Source: Candidatus Woesearchaeota archaeon | GTDB taxonomy: Archaea > Nanobdellota > Nanobdellia > Woesearchaeales > JAGVZT01 | Direction: 5' to 3' | Length of the DNA stretch: 32,400 bases | Assembly: GCA_018263355.1 (NCBI GenBank) | Contig: JAANXH010000012.1 | Span: 1 to 32,400, forward strand | Shown: piece after piece, positions 16,674-26,368 of the stretch | How positions within the stretch are numbered: position 1 is the stretch's first letter | How the letters are laid out: each line of letters begins with the position of its first letter | Translations under genes and position numbers: made by a program | Notes under the pieces: model-generated | Told to the model about the DNA's origin: nothing | Database searches by the model: none | The model's input: the letters and a program-made list of their open reading frames with translations, nothing else

Positions 16674-17855
16674 TCACCAAAAGAAACTTTCTATCTTAAT
16701 GTTATTCTTTTTAATCCCTAAATCTTTCAAATCATTAATAACCTTCTTTTTCATCAGTTCTGGACCGCAAATATAGAATACTGCATTATTAGTATCTTTT
16801 ACATATTTTTCAATAATTTCCTTATCAATATAACCTTCTTCATACCTGTCTGATGATTCTCCACTTAAAACAAACACTTTTTTAAGCCAATTCTTTTTGA
16901 TGCTCTCCAGTTTGTTCTTGAAAATTATATCTTTTCTTGTTTTTGATCCATAAAGCAAAGTAATATCATTTTTTGCTTCTCTTCCTACAATATGTTCTAT
17001 CATGCTCATGAAAGGAGTAATTCCCACTCCGCCAGCAATAAACACCAAATCTTTTTTGATATCTTCAAGAGTGAAAATCCCAAATGGCCCATCTATAATT
17101 ACTTCTTCTCCTTCTTTTAATTCAGAAGCTACTTGTGTGAATCTCCCTGTATTCTTTATTGTAAAATTCAAATATTTGTCCTCAGGAGCACTAGATATAG
17201 TAAATGGATGTCTTGCATATAGCTTATTTCTATTCAATCTAAGAAAACAAAATTGTCCTGACTTAAAAGAAAACTTCTGCTGTGGCTCAACTATTAATGT
17301 AAATGTATCTTTTGTTTCCCATTTAACACCTTTTACATAAAACTTATTTTTTCTTTGTTTGAACTTATAATTTGTTCTGTAAATAATTCCAATTATAAAA
17401 AAAACAAATAAAGTTCCATAAATAACCTTAATTGCTAAGAAACTAGAATCTGATCCTATCTTTATAGCGTGGTATAGACTAAAGAAAAAAAGCAGATAAA
17501 TTAAAATATGTATATACTGCCATGCACTATAAGAAATTCTTTTATAAAGTTTTGAAGCAATTGAAATAAAAATAAAAATGAGAAAGGAAATAATGCCTAA
17601 TATTAGAGGGAAAATAAAATTGGGTGCAAAGTAAGAAGGCAACACACCAGCGATTATAAAAAATACTGGATGAAATAGCACAAACATCGCTGTTGCTAAT
17701 GAAAATTTTCTCTGGAATTTTATTATTTTATCCATTCCAAAAAATCTATCAAAAAATCTTGCTGTATCTCCAGAAATTATAAGAATAGATAGAAAAAGAA
17801 AACCAATAAGACCAGATAATCTACCAATTTCATAGAGAAGAGAGTATAAGTCCAT
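16674..17855 (-). CDS. ferric-reductase-like TM plus FAD/NAD(P)-binding oxidoreductase
   Basis: ARHPFTISSAPED (FAD), FIAGGVGITPFMSMIEH (NAD(P)), N-terminal TM helices with His. Confidence 0.8.
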   Translation of the reverse strand: MDLYSLLYEIGRLSGLIGFLFLSILIISGDTARFFDRFFGMDKIIKFQRKFSLATAMFVLFHPVFFIIAGVLPSYFAPNFIFPLILGIISFLIFIFISIASKLYKRISYSAWQYIHILIYLLFFFSLYHAIKIGSDSSFLAIKVIYGTLFVFFIIGIIYRTNYKFKQRKNKFYVKGVKWETKDTFTLIVEPQQKFSFKSGQFCFLRLNRNKLYARHPFTISSAPEDKYLNFTIKNTGRFTQVASELKEGEEVIIDGPFGIFTLEDIKKDLVFIAGGVGITPFMSMIEHIVGREAKNDITLLYGSKTRKDIIFKNKLESIKKNWLKKVFVLSGESSDRYEEGYIDKEIIEKYVKDTNNAVFYICGPELMKKKVINDLKDLGIKKNNIKIESFFW

Positions 17856-17864
17856 AGTATTTTT

Positions 17865-19679
17865 TTACTCTAAAGTCCCAATCAAAAATTGGTCGAGGAG
17901 ATTTTTTGCTTTTGGAGAAGCATGTTTTTTTATTCCTTCAAACATATCTGTTGCACCAATTCCACATCCATTAATAATTTGGGAGTTATGTTCTCCTGAT
18001 GCAATAAATTCAGTTACATCATAGACGTTACTATCAATCACGATCCAGCAATTATCTTTTGAGTTATGTTTATTTACTTCTTCTATGGAAAAAGTAGTTT
18101 TATCAATTTTTGTAGTAGTATCGTTTGTTTGTTCTTGAGTGCTACGGTTGTCATCATCGTACTGCTCATATCTATCATCATCGTATCGCTCATATCTATC
18201 ATCATCGTATCGCTCATATCTATCATCATCTTCGCTTTCTGTCTCTTCTTCAGATTCAGTCTCATCCTCAGACTCTTCTTCCTCTTCAGACTCGTCTTCT
18301 TCTAATTCCTCACATTCACCGTCTTCACAGAATTCTCCTACTCCACAGTCAGTATCTTCAACACATTCTATCTCTTCTTCATCATTCAGCTCTTCGGCTG
18401 TTTTTCCGAGGAATTTCATTCGTGCTTCTGATGCAAGTTCTCTAGCTTCTTCTGCAAGCTCTTCAGCTTCATCAATGTTACCAACTTCAAAAGCTGCTTT
18501 TGCCTCAGTTAATTTTTCTTGTGCTTGAGCTAACCTATCTTCAGCAGCAGAAGTTTCTTTCCCTTTATCTTCTGCTTCGGCTATCTTTTCTTCAGCTTTA
18601 GATATTTCTTCTCCTGCATCGTCAATAGCTTCAGAAGCATCATCTCTATCTTCCTCTTCTTCAACCTCAAACTCAGCAATACTTACTACCTCTTCCCGAC
18701 TTAAGCCAGTTCTTGCTACAATTTCGTCAATTATAACCTCTTGGTCAGTAGTATCTAAGCTGAATTTATATTTGTTCTTGCCAACTTCCACTTCTACCTT
18801 AGCTCTGCCTTCTTCAATCTCTAATTCAATCTCTCTTTCTGCTTCTTTCTCAACTTCTTCTAAACTTTCATCTGCTTGTTCAGCCAGTTTTTCAGCTTCT
18901 CTATAATCTCCAGCATCGAAAGCAGTTTTGGCTTGTTCAAAAAGAGAGGTTATACGTTCTGGAACAGTTATTCCTTCTTCATTTAACTCTGCCAGCTCTT
19001 CTTCAAGATCTTCTATTTCTTCTTGTGCATCTTCTCTTAACTCTTCAGCCAGACCAAGCTCATCTTCAAGCCCATCTTCAACATCATCGCCACTCTTTCC
19101 TAATTCCTGTTCAATTTTAATTTTTGTCTTGCCTTTTTCATTCTCAATCTCTATTTCCACTTCTCCAGTCTGTCCTTCAAGACCAGCTAAGACAGAATCT
19201 ATCAGAACTTGCTGTTCAGGTGTTATCTGTCCTTCAACTTCTATCTTCACCTTTAATTTTTTGTTTAAATTCTCTACTTTATGTCTATGTTCTCTAACTT
19301 TTCTTTCAATTTCCAATTCTTTTTTCAGTTCCGCTTCGCTGTCACCATCTTCAACATCACGCACTTCTTGTTTTAGATCAGAAAGAAACTCTCCGTGTGA
19401 TTTTCCGGCTTTCTGTGCTGCCTCAACATTTCCAGCGTCTACCATTACTTCAATTTCACTAAGACGCTCTTCCGCATATCTAAGTCGCTTCTCAATCTTT
19501 TCATCCACATCAAATGTCAATAACAGGTCTATATTTTCAATAGCTCTTTCCAATCCCCATAGAAAACTGTCAGGTGTTGTGCCTGGATCTGCTGTAGACT
19601 CTTCTTGAGCCGCTACCGGCACTGCCAAAGCAACCAGCATAACAACAAACAAATTTAATAATTTTTTCATTATAATCAC
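17865..19679 (-). CDS. DUF5667-type secreted protein with C-terminal cytochrome b5-like heme-binding domain
   Basis: Signal sequence plus TPDSFLWGLERAIENIDLLLTF; C-terminal EVNKHNSKDNCWIVIDSNVYDVTEFI. Confidence 0.75.
   Translation of the reverse strand: MIIMKKLLNLFVVMLVALAVPVAAQEESTADPGTTPDSFLWGLERAIENIDLLLTFDVDEKIEKRLRYAEERLSEIEVMVDAGNVEAAQKAGKSHGEFLSDLKQEVRDVEDGDSEAELKKELEIERKVREHRHKVENLNKKLKVKIEVEGQITPEQQVLIDSVLAGLEGQTGEVEIEIENEKGKTKIKIEQELGKSGDDVEDGLEDELGLAEELREDAQEEIEDLEEELAELNEEGITVPERITSLFEQAKTAFDAGDYREAEKLAEQADESLEEVEKEAEREIELEIEEGRAKVEVEVGKNKYKFSLDTTDQEVIIDEIVARTGLSREEVVSIAEFEVEEEEDRDDASEAIDDAGEEISKAEEKIAEAEDKGKETSAAEDRLAQAQEKLTEAKAAFEVGNIDEAEELAEEARELASEARMKFLGKTAEELNDEEEIECVEDTDCGVGEFCEDGECEELEEDESEEEEESEDETESEEETESEDDDRYERYDDDRYERYDDDRYEQYDDDNRSTQEQTNDTTTKIDKTTFSIEEVNKHNSKDNCWIVIDSNVYDVTEFIASGEHNSQIINGCGIGATDMFEGIKKHASPKAKNLLDQFLIGTLE
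18151..18230 (-). repeat. in-frame 24-bp tandem repeat (about 3 copies) in the DUF5667/cyt b5 gene
   Basis: (CATATCTATCATCATCGTATCGCT)n encoding RYERYDDD. Confidence 0.9.
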
Positions 19680-19909
19680 CTTTTTTTATTTATATACTGC
19701 AATTGATTTTATAAATTTTTGTTTTTTTCACAAAGAAATTGTCACCTTAAATTCTTGTCTGGCTTCGCCAGTAATTTTATAGTTGAGAGTAATCAAAAAC
19801 TACGGAAAGTCCTAGTGCTTCGGAGAATTTGAGACTTCTTCGGTTTAATGTTCTCCACTTCGTTCCGAACTTAAACCTCGACCACGCTGCGCTCTCGCCT
19901 ACGGCTGCG

Positions 19910-20000
19910 CCTTAACAAAACTTTATTATCTTCATTTATTAGCTTAAATTCCTAAATAAAGCTCAGCTTTTGAAAAGGTATGTATAGATTAGTTTCAATT
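19910..20000 (+). repeat. degraded attC-like site K
   Basis: CCTTAAC (19910-19916) and GATTAGTTTCAATT (19987-20000), one base off the GTTAGTTTCAATT of site C; pairing of arms poor. Confidence 0.35.
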
Positions 20001-20090
20001 TTTGTTGGCTCGCTAATAAACGAAAGCCCGGGCAGTGCCTATGGCAAATTTTGACTTGCCTTTGGCGAGGATATTAATAAAAAACTTTTC

Positions 20091-22025
20091 TTACCTCTTT
20101 CTTCCAATCCTCAAAGAATTCAATATAACAGCTAAACTCAATCCCATATCCCCAACAGCAACAGCCAACCATAAAGTAACAATCCCCGGAAATGCCAAAA
20201 TTGCAAAAGAACCTTTAATTAAAATCGCAACCGAAACATTTTGTTTTACAACAGACATTGTTTTTTTGCTTAAAGCAATAAGATAATTAACTTTTGTTAA
20301 ATCATCGTGCATCAGGGCAATATCAGAAGTTTCTATTGCTACATCTGAACCGATTGCACCCATAGCAATTCCAACATGAGCCTTAGCCAGAGCAGGAGCA
20401 TCATTTACCCCATCACCAATCATAACTACATGTTCATGTTTTTTTAACAGATCATCAATGACTTTAACCTTGTCTTCTGGTAAAAGTTCCGCATAAAACT
20501 TACCAATTTTTAGTTTTCCAGCAATAGCCCTTGCTACTTGTTCATTATCTCCTGTAAGCATAACTGTTTTGATTCCTTTATCTTTCAGTTCTTCTATCAT
20601 GCTTGAAGAAGCACCTCTTATTTTATCCATTAATGCGATTAGACCAATAATATGATTATCATTGCCAACTAAAACAATGGTTTTTCCTTCATTTTCAAGT
20701 TTCTTTATCTGATTTTCTGGAATTTTAATTTCATTGAAGAAGCTCTTATTTCCAGCATAAAACCGTTTCCCATTAATCTTTCCTTTTAAACCTTTTCCAG
20801 CGACAGACTTAAATTCAGAAACTCTCTTTAATTTAACCTTCTTTTTTCCAGCGTTTCTAATTATTGCCTCTGCTAGAGGGTGTTTTGACTTTGATTCCAA
20901 AGATGCGGCTATCTGTAAAAGTTCTTTATCTGAATATTTGTTCAGACCAATAACATTTGTTACTTCTGGCTTGCCTTCTGTTAATGTTCCTGTTTTGTCA
21001 AAAACAACAACTTTCACATTCCTTATCTCCTCAATAAAGTTACTGCCTTTAATTAAAACACCATTTCTCGCTCCAGAGGTAATTGCAGAAACCATGGATA
21101 CTGGAGTAGATATTGCTACTGCACACGGACAGGAAACAACAAGCAGTACTAATGCCCTATAAAACCATTCGCTGAATTCTAAACCAAAAACAAGAGTTGG
21201 AATGGTCATTACAAGGAAAGCCAGAATTACGACAATAGGAGTGTAATATTTAGCAAATTTATCAATGAATGCTTCTGTTTTTGATTTCTCCTTTTGTGCT
21301 TCTTCTACAATTTTTACCATTTTTGATAATGTAGTCTCATCAGATTTTTTAGTTACTTTTATCTCAAAATAACCTTCTTCATTAATCGTCCCAGCAAAGA
21401 CATTATCCCCTTTTGTTTTAGTAACAGGCATGCTCTCTCCTGTGATTGGAGCCTGGTTTACTGATGATGCTCCTTTATTTACGATTCCATCTAAAGGTAT
21501 CCTATCACCAGGTTTAACTATAAAAATGTCTCCAACCTTTACTTCATGGATATGAACTTTTACGTCTTTTCCATCTTTTCTTATTGTTGCCATTTCTGGT
21601 GCAAGTTTTAGAAGAGAAGTTACTGATTTTCTTGCACGTTCAGCAGCATAACCCTCTAAAAATTCAGCAATATAAAATAGAAATATAACTGCTGCACCTT
21701 CTTCACCATGACCAATTAAAAAAGCGCCTGCGGCTGCAATGCTCATTAGAAAATTCATATCCAATCTTTTTCTCCATACAGAAAGAAGTCCATTTTTTAT
21801 GATGTTATGACCTGAGATTAGAACAACTACAAGAAATAAAATCTGAGCAAACAAATATTGTTCTGTTAAAAATTCCAAATATAGTCCAATGCCAAAGATT
21901 ATTCCTGCTATTATAATAATCAGAATACCCTTCTGTTTCCAGAAAGGTACTTTCTCTTCAAAGATATCTGTTGCACATGCAGAGCAACTTTTCTCAGTTT
22001 TATGGCTATGTTTTTCTTTCATCAT
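20091..22025 (-). CDS. cadA: P1B-type Cd/Zn/Pb-transporting ATPase
   Basis: SCPCAVAIS, DKTGTLTEGKPEV, KSKHPLAEAI, MIGDGVNDAPALAKA. Confidence 0.9.
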   Translation of the reverse strand: MMKEKHSHKTEKSCSACATDIFEEKVPFWKQKGILIIIIAGIIFGIGLYLEFLTEQYLFAQILFLVVVLISGHNIIKNGLLSVWRKRLDMNFLMSIAAAGAFLIGHGEEGAAVIFLFYIAEFLEGYAAERARKSVTSLLKLAPEMATIRKDGKDVKVHIHEVKVGDIFIVKPGDRIPLDGIVNKGASSVNQAPITGESMPVTKTKGDNVFAGTINEEGYFEIKVTKKSDETTLSKMVKIVEEAQKEKSKTEAFIDKFAKYYTPIVVILAFLVMTIPTLVFGLEFSEWFYRALVLLVVSCPCAVAISTPVSMVSAITSGARNGVLIKGSNFIEEIRNVKVVVFDKTGTLTEGKPEVTNVIGLNKYSDKELLQIAASLESKSKHPLAEAIIRNAGKKKVKLKRVSEFKSVAGKGLKGKINGKRFYAGNKSFFNEIKIPENQIKKLENEGKTIVLVGNDNHIIGLIALMDKIRGASSSMIEELKDKGIKTVMLTGDNEQVARAIAGKLKIGKFYAELLPEDKVKVIDDLLKKHEHVVMIGDGVNDAPALAKAHVGIAMGAIGSDVAIETSDIALMHDDLTKVNYLIALSKKTMSVVKQNVSVAILIKGSFAILAFPGIVTLWLAVAVGDMGLSLAVILNSLRIGRKR

Positions 22026-22031
22026 AATTCC

Positions 22032-22139
22032 TTACTCAGAATGCGTTGGGTCTAAAGCCCCTGGCTGTCGGGAAGCGTAGCTTCCTGAGCATGATCAGGA
22101 CGAACAGTCTGACATTTGGACCCAAGGCATTCTGAGTAA
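22032..22139. mobile_element. about 108-bp palindromic element, possibly IS200/IS605-like end or MITE
   Basis: TTACTCAGAATGCGTTGGGTC (22032-22052) vs GACCCAAGGCATTCTGAGTAA (22119-22139), 20/21 complementary; internal hairpins GGAAGCGTAGCTTCC and CCTGAGCATGATCAGG. Confidence 0.55.
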
Positions 22140-22257
22140 ATATACCCCCAACAATTTCAATTATTGTAAAAGATAAATTCAAGAAGAACGCTGTTTTAAT
22201 ATTGGTAGTACTATCATGATGATGTCCATGATGACTGTGAGTCTTCTTTTTAGTCAT
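22036..22257 (-). pseudogene. 5' fragment of a cation diffusion facilitator (CDF) gene, interrupted by the palindromic element
   Basis: MTKKKTHSHHGHHHDSTTNIKTAFFLNLSFTIIEIVGGIFT is CDF N-terminal-like, then sequence switches to the palindrome; the rest of the gene is absent. Confidence 0.65.
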
Positions 22258-22267
22258 TTTAATTGCA

Positions 22268-23461
22268 TTATTCTGTAAATTTTTTAATCTTTCTAATTTC
22301 TTCTATTAATATATCACATTCTTCTTTTGTATTGTAAAGATATAATGATATTCTTGCAGAACCATCTAATCCATGCTTGTTAAACCATGAATGCACACAA
22401 TGCATACCTGATCTTATCATAATATTAGAACTTTCATTAAGTATCCCTGCAACTTCATGATGATGTACCCCTTTAATATTGAAACTTATTATACCTCCTC
22501 TTTTACTTGGATCAGTATCTCCTAATAGTGTAATACCCATATCAATTAATTTTCCTGAAATATATTGATTTAATTTATATTCATGTTTTTCAATATTTTT
22601 CATACCTATTTTTTTCAAATATTCTGCAGCCTCTGCTAGACCAATGATTCCTGCGTAATTTTGCAGTCCTGCTTCAAATCGTTCAGGAATATCTTCAGGT
22701 TCATAACCTGTGTAAGTGCTGTTCTTTACTGTGTCCCCACCAACTAAGAATGGCTTTAATTCTTCCAGTAAATGAAGTTTACCATATAAAACACCAGTTC
22801 CACTGGGACCAAGCATTTTATGTCCTGAAAAAACCAAGAAATCAGCATCTAGTTTCTTAACATTGATTTCTTTATGAGGGACTGCTTGTGCTCCATCCAC
22901 TAAAATTAAACTCTTATCTTTATGAGCTAATCTTATCATTTCTTCAATAGGTTGGGAAGTTCCATCTAAATTTGAAGTAAAAACTGTTGAAACAAGTTTC
23001 ACATCTTCAGTCAGTTTAGATTTAAAATCTTCAATATCACCAAAGTTGAATATTTTATGAATTATTCCTTTCTCCTGTAACAATTGAAAAGGAATTAAGT
23101 TACTATTATGCTCTTTATCACTTGTTAAAACTGTATCTCCTGATTTAAGATTTAATGAATTAGCAATCAAGTTTATTCCTTCAGTGGTATTCCTGGTAAA
23201 AACAATTTCTTCTTTTCTCTTTGCTCTAATAAAATCCTGCATGATTTTTCGTGCATGATTAATTTCTTCTGTAACCTTTCTTCCATATGTATGACCACTT
23301 CTTCCTGCACAAGCAGGAAACTCTTTATAATATTTATTAATAGCTTTAATAACCTGATTAGGTTTTAATGTTACACATGCTGAATCCATATATATTGGTA
23401 TCATGCCATTTATTTTTTGATTGTATATGGGAAAATCTTTTTTAATTTGATTAATATTCAT
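22268..23461 (-). CDS. class V aminotransferase, SufS-like cysteine desulfurase
   Basis: FTRNTTEGINLIANSL, FSGHKMLGPSGTGVLYG (PLP Lys), IMIRSGMHCVHSW. Confidence 0.85.
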   Translation of the reverse strand: MNINQIKKDFPIYNQKINGMIPIYMDSACVTLKPNQVIKAINKYYKEFPACAGRSGHTYGRKVTEEINHARKIMQDFIRAKRKEEIVFTRNTTEGINLIANSLNLKSGDTVLTSDKEHNSNLIPFQLLQEKGIIHKIFNFGDIEDFKSKLTEDVKLVSTVFTSNLDGTSQPIEEMIRLAHKDKSLILVDGAQAVPHKEINVKKLDADFLVFSGHKMLGPSGTGVLYGKLHLLEELKPFLVGGDTVKNSTYTGYEPEDIPERFEAGLQNYAGIIGLAEAAEYLKKIGMKNIEKHEYKLNQYISGKLIDMGITLLGDTDPSKRGGIISFNIKGVHHHEVAGILNESSNIMIRSGMHCVHSWFNKHGLDGSARISLYLYNTKEECDILIEEIRKIKKFTE

Positions 23462-24381
23462 TTTAATAACCTCTTATATACTCTATATGGCTTAGGTCCT
23501 ACAACTACATCTCCATTGATAAACACTGTTGGAGTGCCATAAATTCCAGTTTTTTGAATTTCAGATATCTGAAGCCTAGTCAAGTTCTGAATTCTTTCAG
23601 TGTCTGAGCATTGTCTTATTGCTTCTTTATCCAGGCCAATTTTTTCAACAACCTTAAGTAGATAATCTTCATTTCTGAGTACAGATACATCTGTTGAGAA
23701 TAACTCATCATTGAATTCTACAAACTTCTTGCTGTCAACTTCATTGATGCAATTCAAAATATTTGAAATGAAACGAGTATCCTCTTTTACAGGAAGATGA
23801 GCAAATATAAAATTAACATCTTGCCTTTCCGCTAGTTTTTTTATAGTTGGATATGAATCTCTTGTGTAAGGGCAAGCATAACATCCTATGAAAACCACAT
23901 CATTCTCCGCCCCTTGGTCTATCTTTGGAAATGATTCCAAATTTACATTTTCCAAAGACAAACTTTCTTTGGTTTGCGGTTCAACAGAGCAAGATGCTTC
24001 TGTTTGAGCAGTTGAAACTTTGCTGTTACTTCCCAACGGATCAAATATGCAAAATCCATCTTCGTTAGGGCCATTGCAGTTGCCATATAGATAATAATTA
24101 TAACCGCCAATCCCTGTGTAAATAATGCTTACAATAAAGATTACTGTAAAGAACCACGATATTCCCTCAAAATGTCTAAAAGTAAATCTTGCAACAGTAG
24201 GATTTTTTCTCATTAGCTTGCCAGTAATTTGGCTTTTCAATCTTTTATCAAGACCTGTTTCACATTTTCTTAAAGTAACTCTTCTAAAGACACAATCAAA
24301 TGCTTCTAAAGCAATCTTTCTATGAGTAGCACTAAATATGCCAAGAATTCCAAACACGATCATAGCTAATATACATATCAT
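23458..24381 (-). CDS. membrane-anchored DsbA/thioredoxin-fold protein
   Basis: VFIGCYACPYTRDSYPTIKKLA; IYGTPTVFINGDVVVG. Confidence 0.75.
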   Translation of the reverse strand: MICILAMIVFGILGIFSATHRKIALEAFDCVFRRVTLRKCETGLDKRLKSQITGKLMRKNPTVARFTFRHFEGISWFFTVIFIVSIIYTGIGGYNYYLYGNCNGPNEDGFCIFDPLGSNSKVSTAQTEASCSVEPQTKESLSLENVNLESFPKIDQGAENDVVFIGCYACPYTRDSYPTIKKLAERQDVNFIFAHLPVKEDTRFISNILNCINEVDSKKFVEFNDELFSTDVSVLRNEDYLLKVVEKIGLDKEAIRQCSDTERIQNLTRLQISEIQKTGIYGTPTVFINGDVVVGPKPYRVYKRLLK

Positions 24382-24411
24382 TCGATCACCTCAGGATAAA
24401 AATAAAAAAAA

Positions 24412-25455
24412 TTAAACTCCGCATCCTGCTGCAGTAGCTGAACCTCCTTGAGTGTCAAAGCCGAAACCTGGTGCAGGTGTGCCAAACGAAGTCATGTCTG
24501 TATTACATTCTTCAGGCTTATCAGTGAAAGTTCCGCAGATTGTATTCAGAATGCTTTGAGCATCTCTTCCGCTTTGTGCCTGTTGTCCATTGATAACTAA
24601 AGTTGGCGATCCTCTAACCCCATATTTTTGGTTTTCTGCATCATACACTTTGAAAGGTGGGAATCTACCCCTCCACTCGCTTTTTTGTGGGTCTTCATAA
24701 AGTTCAGTGACTTTATACTTTTCATCAGTTTCTTTTACACACTGACTTATATCTGATTCACTAAGTCCGGCAATAGCAAGTGCCTTAGCTGAACTCTCTG
24801 TTTCAAGGAACTTGCCTAAATAAGTTAGGTATTTGTCATTGTAATCTCTTTGTATGCAATATTGTCTTAATTCTTCATCAAGCTCTTTCTTACCATGCAT
24901 TGCATAATTTACGAATTTTACCTTAAAATCAATTTTATCCCCTAGCTCTTTAACAACAGGCAACATTCCCTTTTCCATTTGTGTTCCATATGGACAATGA
25001 CTCATAACAAATAATTCAACATTGGGTTTATCAGATTTTTGAAGATTTGTTGGAGCAGATTGAGCTTCTTTTTGCTGTTGTTGTGGCTTCTTTGTTAAAT
25101 CAACTGCTTGAGGAAACAACATTTTTCCATCCTTAGAAACATAGGATTCCATTTCTTTTCCATTTATATTTAATTTAAGTAGATACATACCATTGGACTC
25201 TTCAACTCCTTCAAGCTTAGCTGTTGCCTGACCCTGCATGAGGTTTTCATTAATTAATTTAACAGTTTTGTCTGCAACAACATTGCTGCTCAAAGTAGCT
25301 CCATTTGCAGATCCGTTTCCGAATTCCCCCATAAAAAAGGATATTATTAACAGCACGCTTAATACTGCTGTTGATGCCTGCCAAATTCTCACTTTCTTTA
25401 TTTTGATTTTATCATGCTTATGTTTTGAATGCTTATGTTTTCCCATTTGTTTCAA
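24412..25455 (-). CDS. membrane-anchored DsbA-like thioredoxin-fold protein
   Basis: ELFVMSHCPYGTQMEKGMLPVVKEL; VRGSPTLVINGQ. Confidence 0.75.
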   Translation of the reverse strand: MKQMGKHKHSKHKHDKIKIKKVRIWQASTAVLSVLLIISFFMGEFGNGSANGATLSSNVVADKTVKLINENLMQGQATAKLEGVEESNGMYLLKLNINGKEMESYVSKDGKMLFPQAVDLTKKPQQQQKEAQSAPTNLQKSDKPNVELFVMSHCPYGTQMEKGMLPVVKELGDKIDFKVKFVNYAMHGKKELDEELRQYCIQRDYNDKYLTYLGKFLETESSAKALAIAGLSESDISQCVKETDEKYKVTELYEDPQKSEWRGRFPPFKVYDAENQKYGVRGSPTLVINGQQAQSGRDAQSILNTICGTFTDKPEECNTDMTSFGTPAPGFGFDTQGGSATAAGCGV

Positions 25456-25463
25456 ACCTCCAT

Positions 25464-25544
25464 TTATCTAAGTATGAAATATATTAGTATTAACACTATT
25501 ATGATGCCAATAACCCCTAAAATATATTCGAGTTTATATTTCAT
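25464..25544 (-). CDS. tiny (26 aa) single-TM peptide candidate
   Basis: MKYKLEYILGVIGIIIVLILIYFILR read from the minus strand just upstream of the DsbA-like gene; too short for composition support. Confidence 0.3.
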   Translation of the reverse strand: MKYKLEYILGVIGIIIVLILIYFILR

Positions 25545-25764
25545 GTATTCTTTAGAAAAAGGTGCTGCTTAATATAATCTTGCCCGTAAACTGTTGCCTT
25601 AAAACCGGCCAAAAGTGCATAATTATAGTTTTAGACTGTTTATATCGGTTTTTTTTAATCTGAAGAATTTGATACATTAAAAATTTTGCAAGCACAAACT
25701 AAGGGCTTTAGCGCATAGCAAGCTTCAAAATTTTTGAGTGATCAAGAACTGCACACTGTGGACT

Positions 25765-26277
25765 TTAGTCCGCAGTTCTTGACAAATTAACTCGCAAAAA
25801 CAACTGGTTTGTTCTGCCTTTCTTTTTCTTTTTGATAAGTTCTTTATCTTCCAACATCCCAACAATTATACTTAATTTTGATTTATGGATGTCAGTTCTG
25901 ATCCCTAATGTATGTTGGGTAATTCCATCTTGGTTTTTTATAGCTGTCAACACTCTTTTCTCATCCTCTTTCAATCCCTTTAATATCAGATTGAATCTTT
26001 CTTCTTTTGATTTTATAGAAGCATTTTCCTTGAGTTTTTTCACAAGAGTTTCATGAGACTTTTCAAAGAAAAGAAGATATACACCAAGAGTAAGAGTCCC
26101 AACTATAACTGCAATCCCGCCATGCACTAAGTAAGAAGGTTCATGAGCAGTACAAGTGTCGGCACAAGCACAGGCATTAGTTTGTAATGCAGTAAGCCTT
26201 GATGCGAAGCCCCACATAAGTAAACTAAATAAAATACTCAGACCAATGATGATTAAGCCTAGTTTTTTATTATCCAT
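25765..26277 (-). CDS. membrane-anchored winged-helix regulator
   Basis: Two TM segments; C-terminal EDEKRVLTAIKNQDGITQHTLGIRTDIHKSKLSIIVGMLEDKELIKKKKKGR. Confidence 0.75.
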   Translation of the reverse strand: MDNKKLGLIIIGLSILFSLLMWGFASRLTALQTNACACADTCTAHEPSYLVHGGIAVIVGTLTLGVYLLFFEKSHETLVKKLKENASIKSKEERFNLILKGLKEDEKRVLTAIKNQDGITQHTLGIRTDIHKSKLSIIVGMLEDKELIKKKKKGRTNQLFLRVNLSRTAD

Positions 26278-26368
26278 TTTCCGATTTCTCCCTATAAATA
26301 TAAAGCTTATTTGTTTACTTTTTAAATTATTCGTTTTAAAATATTCAACTCAAGTGTTATTGACTTGT

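Noticed and set aside
18066-19608. Ser/Cys/Ile-rich ORFs antisense to the DUF5667 gene (e.g. 18139..18528, 18928..19608)
   Set aside because: Low-complexity antisense frames of an acidic coiled-coil gene.
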